The notes under the pieces: generated by a model
What the model saw: only the letters and a program-made list of their open reading frames with translations
Told to the model about the DNA's origin: nothing
The model's database searches: none
Program-made: the position numbers and the translations under genes
Source: Bacteroides fragilis
GTDB lineage: Bacteria; Bacteroidota; Bacteroidia; Bacteroidales; Bacteroidaceae
Length of the DNA stretch: 64,000 bases
Reading direction: 5' to 3'
Assembly (NCBI RefSeq): GCF_019583405.1
Contig: NZ_SZUU01000004.1
Span: 248,001-312,000, forward strand
Shown: positions 27,005 to 34,037 of the stretch, piece by piece
How the letters are laid out: every line of letters begins with the position of its first letter
Position numbering within the stretch: position 1 is the first letter of the stretch

Positions 27005-28246
27005 ATGAAAACGAACAGAAGTACATTTGCTATATTTTTCTATCCGAACACAAGTAAAACCAAGAAATCAGGAGCTTGTCCGATTGTTGGGCGTATAACG
27101 GTGGACGGCAAGAATACTACATTCAGCACTGGATTAGAAATAATGCCCGATGCTTGGGATGGTGAAACAGGGACAGCAAAAGGTAAATCCCAAGAATCTT
27201 TATCCGTAAACAAGCAGATAGAGAGGTTTCGCAATGAAATCTCCACTTATTACAAAGAAATGGTAACTAATAACGGCTATGTTACTGCCGAAGCCCTTAA
27301 AAATGCGTTACGTGGTATCGGAGTAAACCGTAATACCTTGATGCAAGAATTTGCGGAACTATTGGAGGAGAAACGGAAAAGTATTGGTATACGCATAACT
27401 GAAAGTACATTTCCAGTGTATGCCACCTCTTACCGTCACATGAAAGAGTTCCTACAAGAGAAGTATAACCTTACCGATATTCCATTTGGTGAAATTGATA
27501 CTCCATTTGTGGAAGCCTATTTTCATTATCTGAAAATTGATTTGAAAATGACGGCACGAACGGTTAAAACCAATATGAATCCTTTTCGGCAGGCTGTCGT
27601 AAGGGCTTGTAATAAAGGCGTATTACGGCAAAACCCGTTCTTTGACTTTGTTTCCGAACGGGTGATTCCAAAACGTCCATGGCTCTCGAATGATGAGATA
27701 CAGCGAATTATGCAAGCTAAATTGAAACTTGCCACATGGCGTTTCACTCGTGATATGTTTATTTTTTCGACATTCACGGGCATAGCGATTATTGACCTAC
27801 GTAATCTAAAACATTCCAACATTCAGGAAATGGAAGACGGTAGCCAGTGGATTATTCTTGATAGGCAAAAGACCGGAACGACTTCTTATATTCCTCTGTT
27901 AGATATTCCCAAAAGGATTCTTGAAAGATACAGAGATTCGGAGTTTTCAGGAATGGATGGAAAAGTTTTCAAATTGCAGCATCATGTTTGTATGAATTGG
28001 CAACTAAAGCGTATTGCCAAAGCTGCCGATATTGATAGACGGCTGACATTCCACATGAGTCGTTTCTCGTTTGCAACGACCGTTTGCCTGACGCAAGGTG
28101 TTCCGATTGAGAGTCTTAGCCAAATGATGGGACACCTTTCTATTAAGACCACTCAAATTTATGCGGAGGTTACCCGTACTAAAATTAACGAGGACATGAC
28201 GAACCTTGCGGAACGGATTGGGGGGAAATATGAATTGGCAAAGTAG
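27005..28246 (+). CDS. Tyrosine recombinase (integrase) 2 of the mobilisable element
   Basis: A 413-residue paralogue of the preceding integrase with the same layout: arm-binding N-domain, core-binding domain, catalytic domain with HMSRFSFATTVCLTQG and MMGHLSIKTTQIYAEV. The first Arg is again absent (FTGIAIIDL). Tandem pairs of such recombinases occur in Bacteroides elements where the two proteins may act as a heterotetramer or on different arms (inference). Confidence 0.92.
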   Translation: MKTNRSTFAIFFYPNTSKTKKSGACPIVGRITVDGKNTTFSTGLEIMPDAWDGETGTAKGKSQESLSVNKQIERFRNEISTYYKEMVTNNGYVTAEALKNALRGIGVNRNTLMQEFAELLEEKRKSIGIRITESTFPVYATSYRHMKEFLQEKYNLTDIPFGEIDTPFVEAYFHYLKIDLKMTARTVKTNMNPFRQAVVRACNKGVLRQNPFFDFVSERVIPKRPWLSNDEIQRIMQAKLKLATWRFTRDMFIFSTFTGIAIIDLRNLKHSNIQEMEDGSQWIILDRQKTGTTSYIPLLDIPKRILERYRDSEFSGMDGKVFKLQHHVCMNWQLKRIAKAADIDRRLTFHMSRFSFATTVCLTQGVPIESLSQMMGHLSIKTTQIYAEVTRTKINEDMTNLAERIGGKYELAK

Positions 28247-28317
28247 CCACACCCCAACCAACATATTTTTTCCTTTTTTTCTCTGATAAGCATTAACTAT
28301 ATGGAAAGAATGAATAA

Positions 28318-28396
28318 GGCAATGCTTTGGGGGAATTTACTCTTTTTGTGGAGCAAAAAGGAAGAAATTCCCCCAAACCCGTAGGGCTTGGCATTG
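28318..28396. repeat. Nested inverted repeats between convergent int2 and GNAT genes
   Basis: CAATGC (28320-28325) / GCATTG (28391-28396) enclose a perfect 11-bp stem TGGGGGAATTT / AAATTCCCCCA (28328-28338, 28365-28375), which encloses CTTTTTG / CAAAAAG (28343-28349, 28355-28361). No T-tract follows the stem on either strand. It may be a bidirectional terminator, a protein-binding cruciform or part of a transfer site. The other bases of 28247-28451 show nothing more. Confidence 0.55.
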
Positions 28397-28451
28397 ACGT
28401 TTCAGTCTTGGAATATACCTTTGTGTTCAGAGAAAGAAAGGATTAATTAAA

Positions 28452-28856
28452 TTATTCCATTGAAAAATAAGAGATTAGATTAGTTACAGCTATTGCGTAA
28501 TTCTCACCATCAATGGAGTAAAAACCCAACTTTTGGGCAAATGCACTACTTTTGGTATTGGCACATTCAATTCCGATATGATTGAAACCATACATTCGGG
28601 CTACTTCGGTCAGAAATCGGAAAAAGTGCGTTCCGTGTCCTGTCCGTTCCTTGCTGAAACCCAATCGGGCGATAATCAGGCAATCAGGTGGAAATTTGCT
28701 TTCAACCTTTCTGATACGCAAATACAAATCTACTCGGCTGTTTCTTCGGGTGGTAATGATGTTATCCACTGTTAGTCGTACAAGCGATTTACGATATTTG
28801 AAACGCTCCATCAGGTAGCGGTCTATATCGGCTCTTAGTTCTTCATATTCAATCAT
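28452..28856 (-). CDS. GNAT-like acetyltransferase of the mobilisation block
   Basis: A 134-residue protein whose middle region (LIIARLGFSKERTGHGTHFFRFLTEVARMYGFNHIGIEC) matches the acetyl-CoA-binding A motif of GNAT acetyltransferases (R/Q-x-x-G-x-G/A, here RTGHGT) and ends with FAQKLGFYSIDG. It overlaps the relaxase stop by 4 bases and so belongs to the same transcript. Similar small GNAT genes accompany mobilisation genes in Bacteroides; the target is unknown. Confidence 0.75.
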   Translation of the reverse strand: MIEYEELRADIDRYLMERFKYRKSLVRLTVDNIITTRRNSRVDLYLRIRKVESKFPPDCLIIARLGFSKERTGHGTHFFRFLTEVARMYGFNHIGIECANTKSSAFAQKLGFYSIDGENYAIAVTNLISYFSME

Positions 28857-29794
28857 CGCCTGATTCCTTTCTTCTTTTTCTTTTTAAGTTTCTGTGCCTG
28901 TAATTCTTCTGCCAGTGTTGCATCGTAATTATTGCCATCTCCCAATGAAAAGATAGATAACAGAGAATCGCCACCACTGTTATTTTGCTGATTGTAAGCA
29001 TGTTTATTATCTTGTTTGCTATCAAGATTGCAAGAAATCATGTTTTCTTTTTCACTGGATTGGAATACTTCTTTTTTCTTTTCGTCAGTAAAATATAGTT
29101 TTGACTCTTTTAACTCCTGCTCCTGCATTTTCAGTCTATCGTCTATACTACCGTTCTTCATGGTATTGGCATACTCAAATGATTCTGATAATTGGCGATT
29201 GTAGCCAAATAACTTATCAAAGCCCTGTTCTGCCTGTTGGAATAGGTTCATACGGTCAAAACCGCCGGTAACCGTTCCTTTCTTGGTGTCCTTATGATTG
29301 GTAAGCGGTGATAGCTTCTTTTTATTGGCTTGGTCTTTCCGGCTCACAATCAAATGGCAATGCATATTCAGTTCGTTATCGGAACGGCTACGGCTGAAAT
29401 GTATCTTTCCGTAAAACTTTATATCTGCTGCGGATAACTCCTTGTTGAAGTTCTTGGCATATTCGGGAATAAATACCTCTCGGATATACCGTTTCATGGC
29501 TTCGGCTTGCTCCTGTTCGGTGTTACCCATTGCCCGAAGTTCATTTTCCGATGGGCTGACATGGATAGCGAAAAACTTAGCATCTGTTTTTAGGAGTTGC
29601 CCGATATTACTGTCTATATCCTTAATAACCTTTGATTTGTAGATATTATCATCTGTCAGGTTGAAAAAGCCATCGGTATAGATACCCTGCTGCATCCGTT
29701 CCATATCTTCATGCTCCATGTATGACGCTAACTGTCGGCTACTACCGGCATTGTTGTATGTTCCACCCGATGGTGGAGCAAAATCTATGTGCAT
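28853..29794 (-). CDS. MobB/BtgB-like relaxase (DUF5712 type)
   Basis: A 313-residue mobilisation protein. The central segment (IKFYGKIHFSRSRSDNELNMHCHLIVSRKD) provides the His-x-His metal-binding motif (NMHCHLIVSRKD) typical of relaxases of the MOB superfamily; the N-terminal HIDFAPPSGGTYNNAGSS start and SYMEHED block match Bacteroides MobB/BtgB proteins. Nicking Tyr candidates lie in the first 50 residues (Y13, Y25). The C-terminus is a strongly basic KLKKKKKKGIRR tail, suitable for DNA binding. It lies 4 bases after the accessory protein gene and should nick oriT to start transfer. Confidence 0.85.
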   Translation of the reverse strand: MHIDFAPPSGGTYNNAGSSRQLASYMEHEDMERMQQGIYTDGFFNLTDDNIYKSKVIKDIDSNIGQLLKTDAKFFAIHVSPSENELRAMGNTEQEQAEAMKRYIREVFIPEYAKNFNKELSAADIKFYGKIHFSRSRSDNELNMHCHLIVSRKDQANKKKLSPLTNHKDTKKGTVTGGFDRMNLFQQAEQGFDKLFGYNRQLSESFEYANTMKNGSIDDRLKMQEQELKESKLYFTDEKKKEVFQSSEKENMISCNLDSKQDNKHAYNQQNNSGGDSLLSIFSLGDGNNYDATLAEELQAQKLKKKKKKGIRR

Positions 29795-29798
29795 GGCT

Positions 29799-30383
29799 CT
29801 ATGTCTTTATCAGATTGGTAATTTCAGCCTTTAGGTTTTCTTTTCGCTTGCTATCCATTACACCACAAGCGGATAGTTCCGAATAGAGTTGTATCAGGTT
29901 CAATAGCTTTTTGTAATCTCGTTGGTGTATTTGGTACAAGGCGTTAATCTGTTTGGACTGGTTGTTTATCACATCAGCATGTTTACCAAACTGTTCACTT
30001 ATATTTTTGAGTACGGCTATTTGTTTCTCCCTACTGGCTTCCATCTGTGAAAGAATAAGCGTTTCCAATGCCTTGCCAATGGTATCAAACCGAACTGCAA
30101 TAGAATTGGTGGTTCTTATCATGGGATTTAGTTGTTCTTCCTCGTAGTGTCGGATGAAGCGGATTATATCGTCCTGCCGTTTGTTTATTTTCGCCAGTTC
30201 CGATTTTACGGATTCGGGTGCTTCCGATGGATTGATACACGCTTTATCAATATAGACAAATGCAAGCCTGACTATTTCCCCTTTTTTCAGTGAATAGCGT
30301 TTGCATAGCTTATCTATTAGCTTTCCCGTCTGTCGGTCTATGCCGATGGTGGTAAGAGTGGATATATTACTAGTCTTATCCAT
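29799..30383 (-). CDS. BfmA/BtgA-family mobilisation accessory protein
   Basis: A 194-residue protein. Residues ~10-60 (TIGIDRQTGKLIDKLCKRYSLKKGEIVRLAFVYIDKA) resemble a ribbon-helix-helix or small HTH DNA-binding module, followed by a long helical segment (KINKRQDDIIRFIRHYEEEQL ... QRDYKKLLNLIQLYSEL), as in BfmA/BtgA proteins that assist relaxases at oriT. First gene of the relaxase-GNAT transcript. The repeats directly upstream are good candidates for its binding sites. Confidence 0.85.
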   Translation of the reverse strand: MDKTSNISTLTTIGIDRQTGKLIDKLCKRYSLKKGEIVRLAFVYIDKACINPSEAPESVKSELAKINKRQDDIIRFIRHYEEEQLNPMIRTTNSIAVRFDTIGKALETLILSQMEASREKQIAVLKNISEQFGKHADVINNQSKQINALYQIHQRDYKKLLNLIQLYSELSACGVMDSKRKENLKAEITNLIKT

Positions 30384-30448
30384 GATTATAACTTTTTTAT
30401 AAAGAAAGTAAGATTCATTCAGTTGATTATAAGCGAAATACGTTTTCA

Positions 30449-30554
30449 GGTTATAATCACGGTTATAAACGGTTACGAATGTAACCCATTAAAGCCGAAG
30501 GCTTTGCCCCGCAGGGCAAGAGGGAAGAACAGGACTTGTCCAGTTCCCTCTTGC
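30449..30554. other. Candidate oriT: direct repeats plus overlapping hairpins
   Basis: Upstream of the BfmA-like gene: two GGTTATAA repeats (30449, 30461), GGTTAC/GTAACC (30471-30486), AAAGCC/GGCTTT (30491-30505), TTGCCC/GGGCAA (30504-30519) and GCAAGAGGGAA/TTCCCTCTTGC (30516-30554). The last two stems share bases 30516-30519 and exclude each other. Repeats plus hairpins next to mob genes is the usual oriT layout; no nic site could be assigned. Confidence 0.6.
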
Positions 30555-30637
30555 TTCATTTAGCAAAACGAGCCGAGCCACAGGGCGAGGCGGTTTCTGC
30601 TAAATGTGGAGCGATGGCACTTCATCAGGCGGTAACA

Positions 30638-30988
30638 TTACTCACCTTGCTTTGCATTGGTTTGCTTATCGAGCAGATTTTCTCTTTTGAACCGCTTGTA
30701 GGTCTTACAATCGGCATTTTCTTGAACAAATGCCCGAATGTCGGATGCTCGGTAGTAGGTTTTGTGTCCTATCATAAAGTAGGGTAGTTTGCCACTTGTC
30801 CGATACCGTTGCAGAGTTCGGGGAGATACTTTCAGCAGGAAAGCTAAATCCTGATTATCGAGAATCTTATCATTTTCGCCCAATACGTTGTCGGTATTGA
30901 TAAGAGATTGCAGGTTCTGACCTATCTCGCCCAGCTTCTTCGATAGCTTCTCCATCCACTTGTCGAAGTTTTCATTGTCTATATACAT
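30638..30988 (-). CDS. Excisionase-like helix-turn-helix protein
   Basis: A 116-residue protein with a MerR/excisionase-type HTH in its middle (ILDNQDLAFLLKVSPRTLQRYRTSGKLPYFMIGHKTYYRASDIRAFV). Small proteins of this type serve as recombination directionality factors in Bacteroides conjugative and mobilisable elements. The C-terminal tail is basic (TYKRFKRENLLDKQTNAK). An upstream palindrome at 31070-31092 could be its own operator. Confidence 0.82.
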   Translation of the reverse strand: MYIDNENFDKWMEKLSKKLGEIGQNLQSLINTDNVLGENDKILDNQDLAFLLKVSPRTLQRYRTSGKLPYFMIGHKTYYRASDIRAFVQENADCKTYKRFKRENLLDKQTNAKQGE

Positions 30989-31069
30989 TTTGCTTCATTT
31001 TTTAGTTTAACATTATTGCTTTCAATCGATTGATGAAGCAAAGTTCGGCAAATGGATGTAAATAAGTTA

Positions 31070-31092
31070 GGGGTGTACCATTGGTACACCCC
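31070..31092. promoter_or_regulatory. Perfect 11-bp palindrome, candidate operator
   Basis: GGGGTGTACCA-T-TGGTACACCCC lies between the broken RteC-like gene and the HTH gene. It could be an operator for the HTH/excisionase protein or a stem of the RteC-like transcript; no T-tract is present. Confidence 0.5.
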
Positions 31093-31117
31093 CATAAATA
31101 GTTGGTAAGTTGTTGAT

Positions 31118-31730
31118 TTACAAATAGCCTTTGTTTTTACTTTCTTCGGTAATGGCTTTGCGAAGTATATCCAAAAACTCGGTTACTTTGGATGGCTTGC
31201 GCTTAATAACGCTTTCGTGCTTTTTGTGGATGTCCCCCAATTTGATATTGAAAAGATATTCAAATGCTCTTCCAATTTCTGTAAGTGGTGATTCTTTTCC
31301 GGCACGGGTTACTACTCTTTTAGATAGGAACAATCCACTAACCATCTCCATTATTTCAATAAGATAGGTTTCGTCTGTTAGGTGGAGCGGTGAGGGTAAA
31401 AAGTTGTTTTTTCGATTTTGGAACTGAACCGGATATTTAATCCGCATATTGAGTATGCGGATTTCTGTATTAACAAGTCCTATTGCTTCATCAACAAGCA
31501 ATAGCAAGGCATTTTTCCCCCTGCCCAAATTGTGAGCGATACGATTTGAGCCTATTAAGTCCAAAAGAAAAATAACGTAACAATACAGCGTAGTCCTGTT
31601 CATCTATGGCAATATTTGCCAAATGACTGGCAAGTTCTTGCAATGCTGCCGTAAAATCGTTTACGGCAAACTCTTTCTGTGAGTATTCCGACAATAGTCG
31701 GAAAAATCTCTGGTCGGATAATTCTTTCAT
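31118..31730 (-). pseudogene. RteC-like regulator with an apparent frameshift
   Basis: The upstream frame (start 31730, MKELSDQRFFRLLSEYSQ...) and downstream frame (to 31118) overlap. The first reads naturally up to DYAVLLRYF and the second from LLDLIGSNRIAHNLGRGKN onward, so the shift falls in the T-rich run near 31565-31580. The C-terminus (SPLTEIGRAFEYLFNIKLGDIHKKHE ... FLDILRKAI) matches the end of RteC-type proteins, which control excision and transfer genes in CTnDOT-type elements. It is either inactivated or, less likely, made by frameshifting. I place the RteC label with moderate confidence. Confidence 0.6.
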
Positions 31731-31851
31731 TTACTTTATTTGTTTAAATTAGGTAAGCAAAAAACTATTTAATGGATTCTTTTCTTTGGAGATAATTTCA
31801 ATCAAGAGTAAAATGTCTTGAAACATCTTGAAGCGGATGTACTGGAGTACA

Positions 31852-32532
31852 TTACATATCAATCATTTCTTTATCAATCACATCTCCATGTGACGGGTAA
31901 AATTTAATCGCACCTAAATTTATTAGTTTCTTCATGCTTAATTTTACTTGTTCAAAATCCTCTGCTTCAATGGGAAATGGTATTTTCCCTATTAGTTTCA
32001 TGCTGCTCATATTCATAGCCACATCGCCAACATAAGCAGTTCCATTATCCAGTAAAACAGAAATAGAATCACTACTATGTCCCGGAGTTAAAATAATTTT
32101 TCCAGAAACGCCAATACTTCGTAACATACTGTCGTTAATATCAGTATCTATAATAATATCGGAATTATCAATAGATATAGGAGGGTATTTATATTTTATA
32201 AATGGCTTTGTCAGTTTGTCTATTAGCCATAACACCCAATTATATTGTCTTATATATCTATCATTAGTTACGCCTGTTTTTAAGTATGGTATTTGACTTT
32301 CATGTACTATTAATTTTGCGTTTGCTAATGTCTTTAATTCTTGAACAATGGCTACATGGTCATGATGATGGTGTGTCAAAAGTATATATTTGATTTGTTC
32401 AGGCTTAATACCAAGCAAGTTTAATTCTTTCTTGAATACTTCGCCTTTACCATGCCAACCTGCATCAATGAGAAGAAAACCATTATTACATGGTTCTAAA
32501 TAATAATTAGTAGAATTATAGGTGATTTTCAT
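31852..32532 (-). CDS. Metallo-beta-lactamase-fold hydrolase (element cargo)
   Basis: A 226-residue cytoplasmic protein with the MBL zinc motif THHHHDH (residues ~53-59), the next ligand in LTPGHSSDS, an Asp in YVGDVA, and the last His in YPSHGD, a complete two-metal set. No signal peptide, and the sequence is unlike class B beta-lactamases; glyoxalase II or lactonase-like hydrolases are closer in overall pattern. The ligand is unknown. It is transcribed divergently from an AraC-type regulator with which it shares a compact control region. Low GC relative to the host suggests import with the element. Confidence 0.88.
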   Translation of the reverse strand: MKITYNSTNYYLEPCNNGFLLIDAGWHGKGEVFKKELNLLGIKPEQIKYILLTHHHHDHVAIVQELKTLANAKLIVHESQIPYLKTGVTNDRYIRQYNWVLWLIDKLTKPFIKYKYPPISIDNSDIIIDTDINDSMLRSIGVSGKIILTPGHSSDSISVLLDNGTAYVGDVAMNMSSMKLIGKIPFPIEAEDFEQVKLSMKKLINLGAIKFYPSHGDVIDKEMIDM

Positions 32533-32567
32533 TTTACAGTTGCTTTATGTGAATATCTAAGTTTGCT

Positions 32568-32630
32568 AAATTTAAGTGCAAAATTAGCGAAACTTAAATT
32601 TGCATAATTGAAAAATAAGTCATACTTTTG
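32568..32630. promoter_or_regulatory. Divergent promoters and operator of the hydrolase/regulator pair
   Basis: A perfect 10-bp inverted repeat AAATTTAAGT (32568-32577) / ACTTAAATTT (32592-32601) frames a minus-strand TAATTTTG -7 box (32579-32586) for the hydrolase. The right arm overlaps the -33 TTTG (32599-32602) of the regulator promoter, whose -7 box TACTTTTG is at 32623-32630 with a 20-base spacer. A protein on the repeat would touch both promoters. Confidence 0.65.
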
Positions 32631-32653
32631 TCCAAATACGACAATTAAGCATC

Positions 32654-33679
32654 ATGTATATTACAGGTAGCGTTTTTAATATTATTAGAAAACAGTTTGA
32701 AGATATGGGATTCGATAATCTTGATATATCTTCAATGCTGAATGTTGATTTAGAAATACTAAATCAACCTACGGCTACAATTTCCAGTGATATTTTAGGC
32801 TCTTATATAGAGTTGATTATCAATAGCAGTTGTAATCATAGACTGGGGCTTGAAAAAGGATTTAATGTACCAGTGACAATTGCTGGTATGTTGTATAAGC
32901 TATATGAGAATTGTGCTACTTTAAAAGAGGTTTTTGAAAAATCAGATGTACATACGCCAACAATTAATCCGCTATATAGGTACATAAATAGAATTGATGA
33001 AGATATATTTGTTCATAGCATTTCTGTTGATAAGGAATTTGCGGAAAAATATCCTTTAGCTACAAGACAATTGTATGAAAGTCAATTAGGGATTTCGTTA
33101 CAAATACTATATTCCCTTACAGGGAAACGCATAAAGCCAATTCAAATTCATACCATTTATGAGCAAGAGGGTAATGATGATAAGTTGAGTGAGTATTTTA
33201 GATGCCCTATACAATATTCAACAAATGAATTTGCACTATTATTTGATAGCTCTATTCTTGACTTGCCAATTTTGACAGCAAATAATCAACTGTTGGGCAT
33301 TGTCGAGAAATTAATAAATGAAATAAAGGAGTGTGAACAAGGTTTACACTTATCTGTCACGATTCGCAAATATCTTTTGCAATGCCTTCCAACAATTGAT
33401 GTTGATATAAAGACTGTTGCTCGAAAATTAAACTTAGGTGAGAGAACGTTACAGCGAAGACTACGAAACGAAAACACTTCATTTCGAGAGATACTAAATA
33501 ATGTTCGTATTGAGTTATCCGAAAGATACATAAAGGAAGATATTTCATTTGTTGAAATTGCGTTTTTGTTAGGATTTGATTCTCAAAGTGCTTTTAATAA
33601 GTTTTTTCAAAAACATTTTAAAGAGCAACCGTCAATATTCAAAAGGCAGAAAATGAACAATCAAACAAAGAAAAGTTGA
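32654..33679 (+). CDS. AraC-family regulator with arabinose-binding-type N-domain (element cargo)
   Basis: A 341-residue regulator. Residues 1-200 fit the Arabinose_bd type N-domain found in OruR/ArgR-like regulators (SDILGSYIELIINSS..., RLGLEKGFNVPVTIAGMLYKL). Residues ~245-335 carry the AraC DNA-binding domain (CLPTIDVDIKTVARKLNLGERTLQRRLRNENTSFREIL ... FVEIAFLLGFDSQSAFNKFFQKHFKEQPSIFKRQK). This class usually senses a small molecule; with the adjacent hydrolase it forms a probable sense-and-degrade unit (inference). It is AT-rich and lies at the right end of the mobilisable element. Confidence 0.88.
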   Translation: MYITGSVFNIIRKQFEDMGFDNLDISSMLNVDLEILNQPTATISSDILGSYIELIINSSCNHRLGLEKGFNVPVTIAGMLYKLYENCATLKEVFEKSDVHTPTINPLYRYINRIDEDIFVHSISVDKEFAEKYPLATRQLYESQLGISLQILYSLTGKRIKPIQIHTIYEQEGNDDKLSEYFRCPIQYSTNEFALLFDSSILDLPILTANNQLLGIVEKLINEIKECEQGLHLSVTIRKYLLQCLPTIDVDIKTVARKLNLGERTLQRRLRNENTSFREILNNVRIELSERYIKEDISFVEIAFLLGFDSQSAFNKFFQKHFKEQPSIFKRQKMNNQTKKS

Positions 33680-33705
33680 TTATTTAAAATTAAGTATTAC
33701 CTTTG
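33675..33705 (+). promoter_or_regulatory. Outward-facing promoter at the right end of the element
   Basis: GTTG (33675-33678, 3/4 match to the -33 box), a 19-base spacer and TACCTTTG (33698-33705, exact -7 match) point out of the element towards the 3' fragment of the split gene and the third collagen-like gene. Confidence 0.5.
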
Positions 33706-33836
33706 TAATGAGTTGTTTGAAGCAATGGAAAAGCATAGCAGACTAAAGAGTTTCGCTCCTTTCTATATCGTTACCCATTGTTATTCTTCTTTCTTCTAAA
33801 TATCTATTAATCAATAGATAAAATAAAAATCTTCTA

Positions 33837-33842
33837 CTGCTA
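33837..33842 (+). other. Right attachment-site core (attR candidate)
   Basis: Second copy of CTGCTA, immediately before the resumed frame of the split collagen-like gene (AAT ACG GTC GAG). Confidence 0.6.
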
Positions 33843-34027
33843 ATACGGTCGAGGGTAGTAATGGCAGTACCGGAGCTTCGGAAACAACAGGGCAATGGTG
33901 GTCGACGGAAACGGATTATCGCATCCGGATGACTTATAAGTCCAATTCTGTAGAGCAACTGACTCCCGGTGCTGCCGGGGTGGGCGAAGGTAACAGTATC
34001 CGTTGTGTCCGTAATGCAAATTATTAA
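33843..34027 (+). pseudogene. Second collagen-like FISUMP lipoprotein, 3' fragment
   Basis: Codes NTVEGSNGSTGASETTGQWWSTETDYRIRMTYKS... and ends GEGNSIRCVRNANY, the standard end of a FISUMP domain. It has no start of its own. It is the missing end of the gene at 23508; see that entry for the reconstruction. Confidence 0.88.
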
Positions 34028-34037
34028 TTTAACTCTA

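Larger units (their letters stand above)
25474..33842 (+). mobile_element. Integrative mobilisable element, ~8.4 kb, inserted in a collagen-like gene
   Basis: Between the two halves of the split gene lie two tandem tyrosine recombinases, a convergent mobilisation block (GNAT protein, DUF5712-type relaxase, BfmA/BtgA protein), a structured region resembling oriT, an excisionase-like HTH protein, a broken RteC-like gene, and a divergent MBL-fold hydrolase/AraC pair at the right end. There is no type IV secretion system, so it would need a helper conjugative element. The relatively AT-rich cargo at the right end (31.8-33.7 kb) contrasts with the host genes. Confidence 0.88.

Noticed and set aside
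30536..30787. 83-codon plus-strand frame at the start of the HTH gene
   Set aside because: It overlaps the HTH gene antisense and the candidate oriT stems, and its translation has no plausible features.
31852..32532. Carbapenemase or other class B beta-lactamase
   Set aside because: The zinc motif is present, but there is no signal peptide and the pattern around the ligands resembles glyoxalase/lactonase-type MBL enzymes rather than CfiA-type beta-lactamases.
33725..33799. 24-codon frame just after the outward promoter of the element
   Set aside because: Position is suggestive, but composition is unremarkable and there is no ribosome-site or partner evidence; kept only as part of the promoter region.
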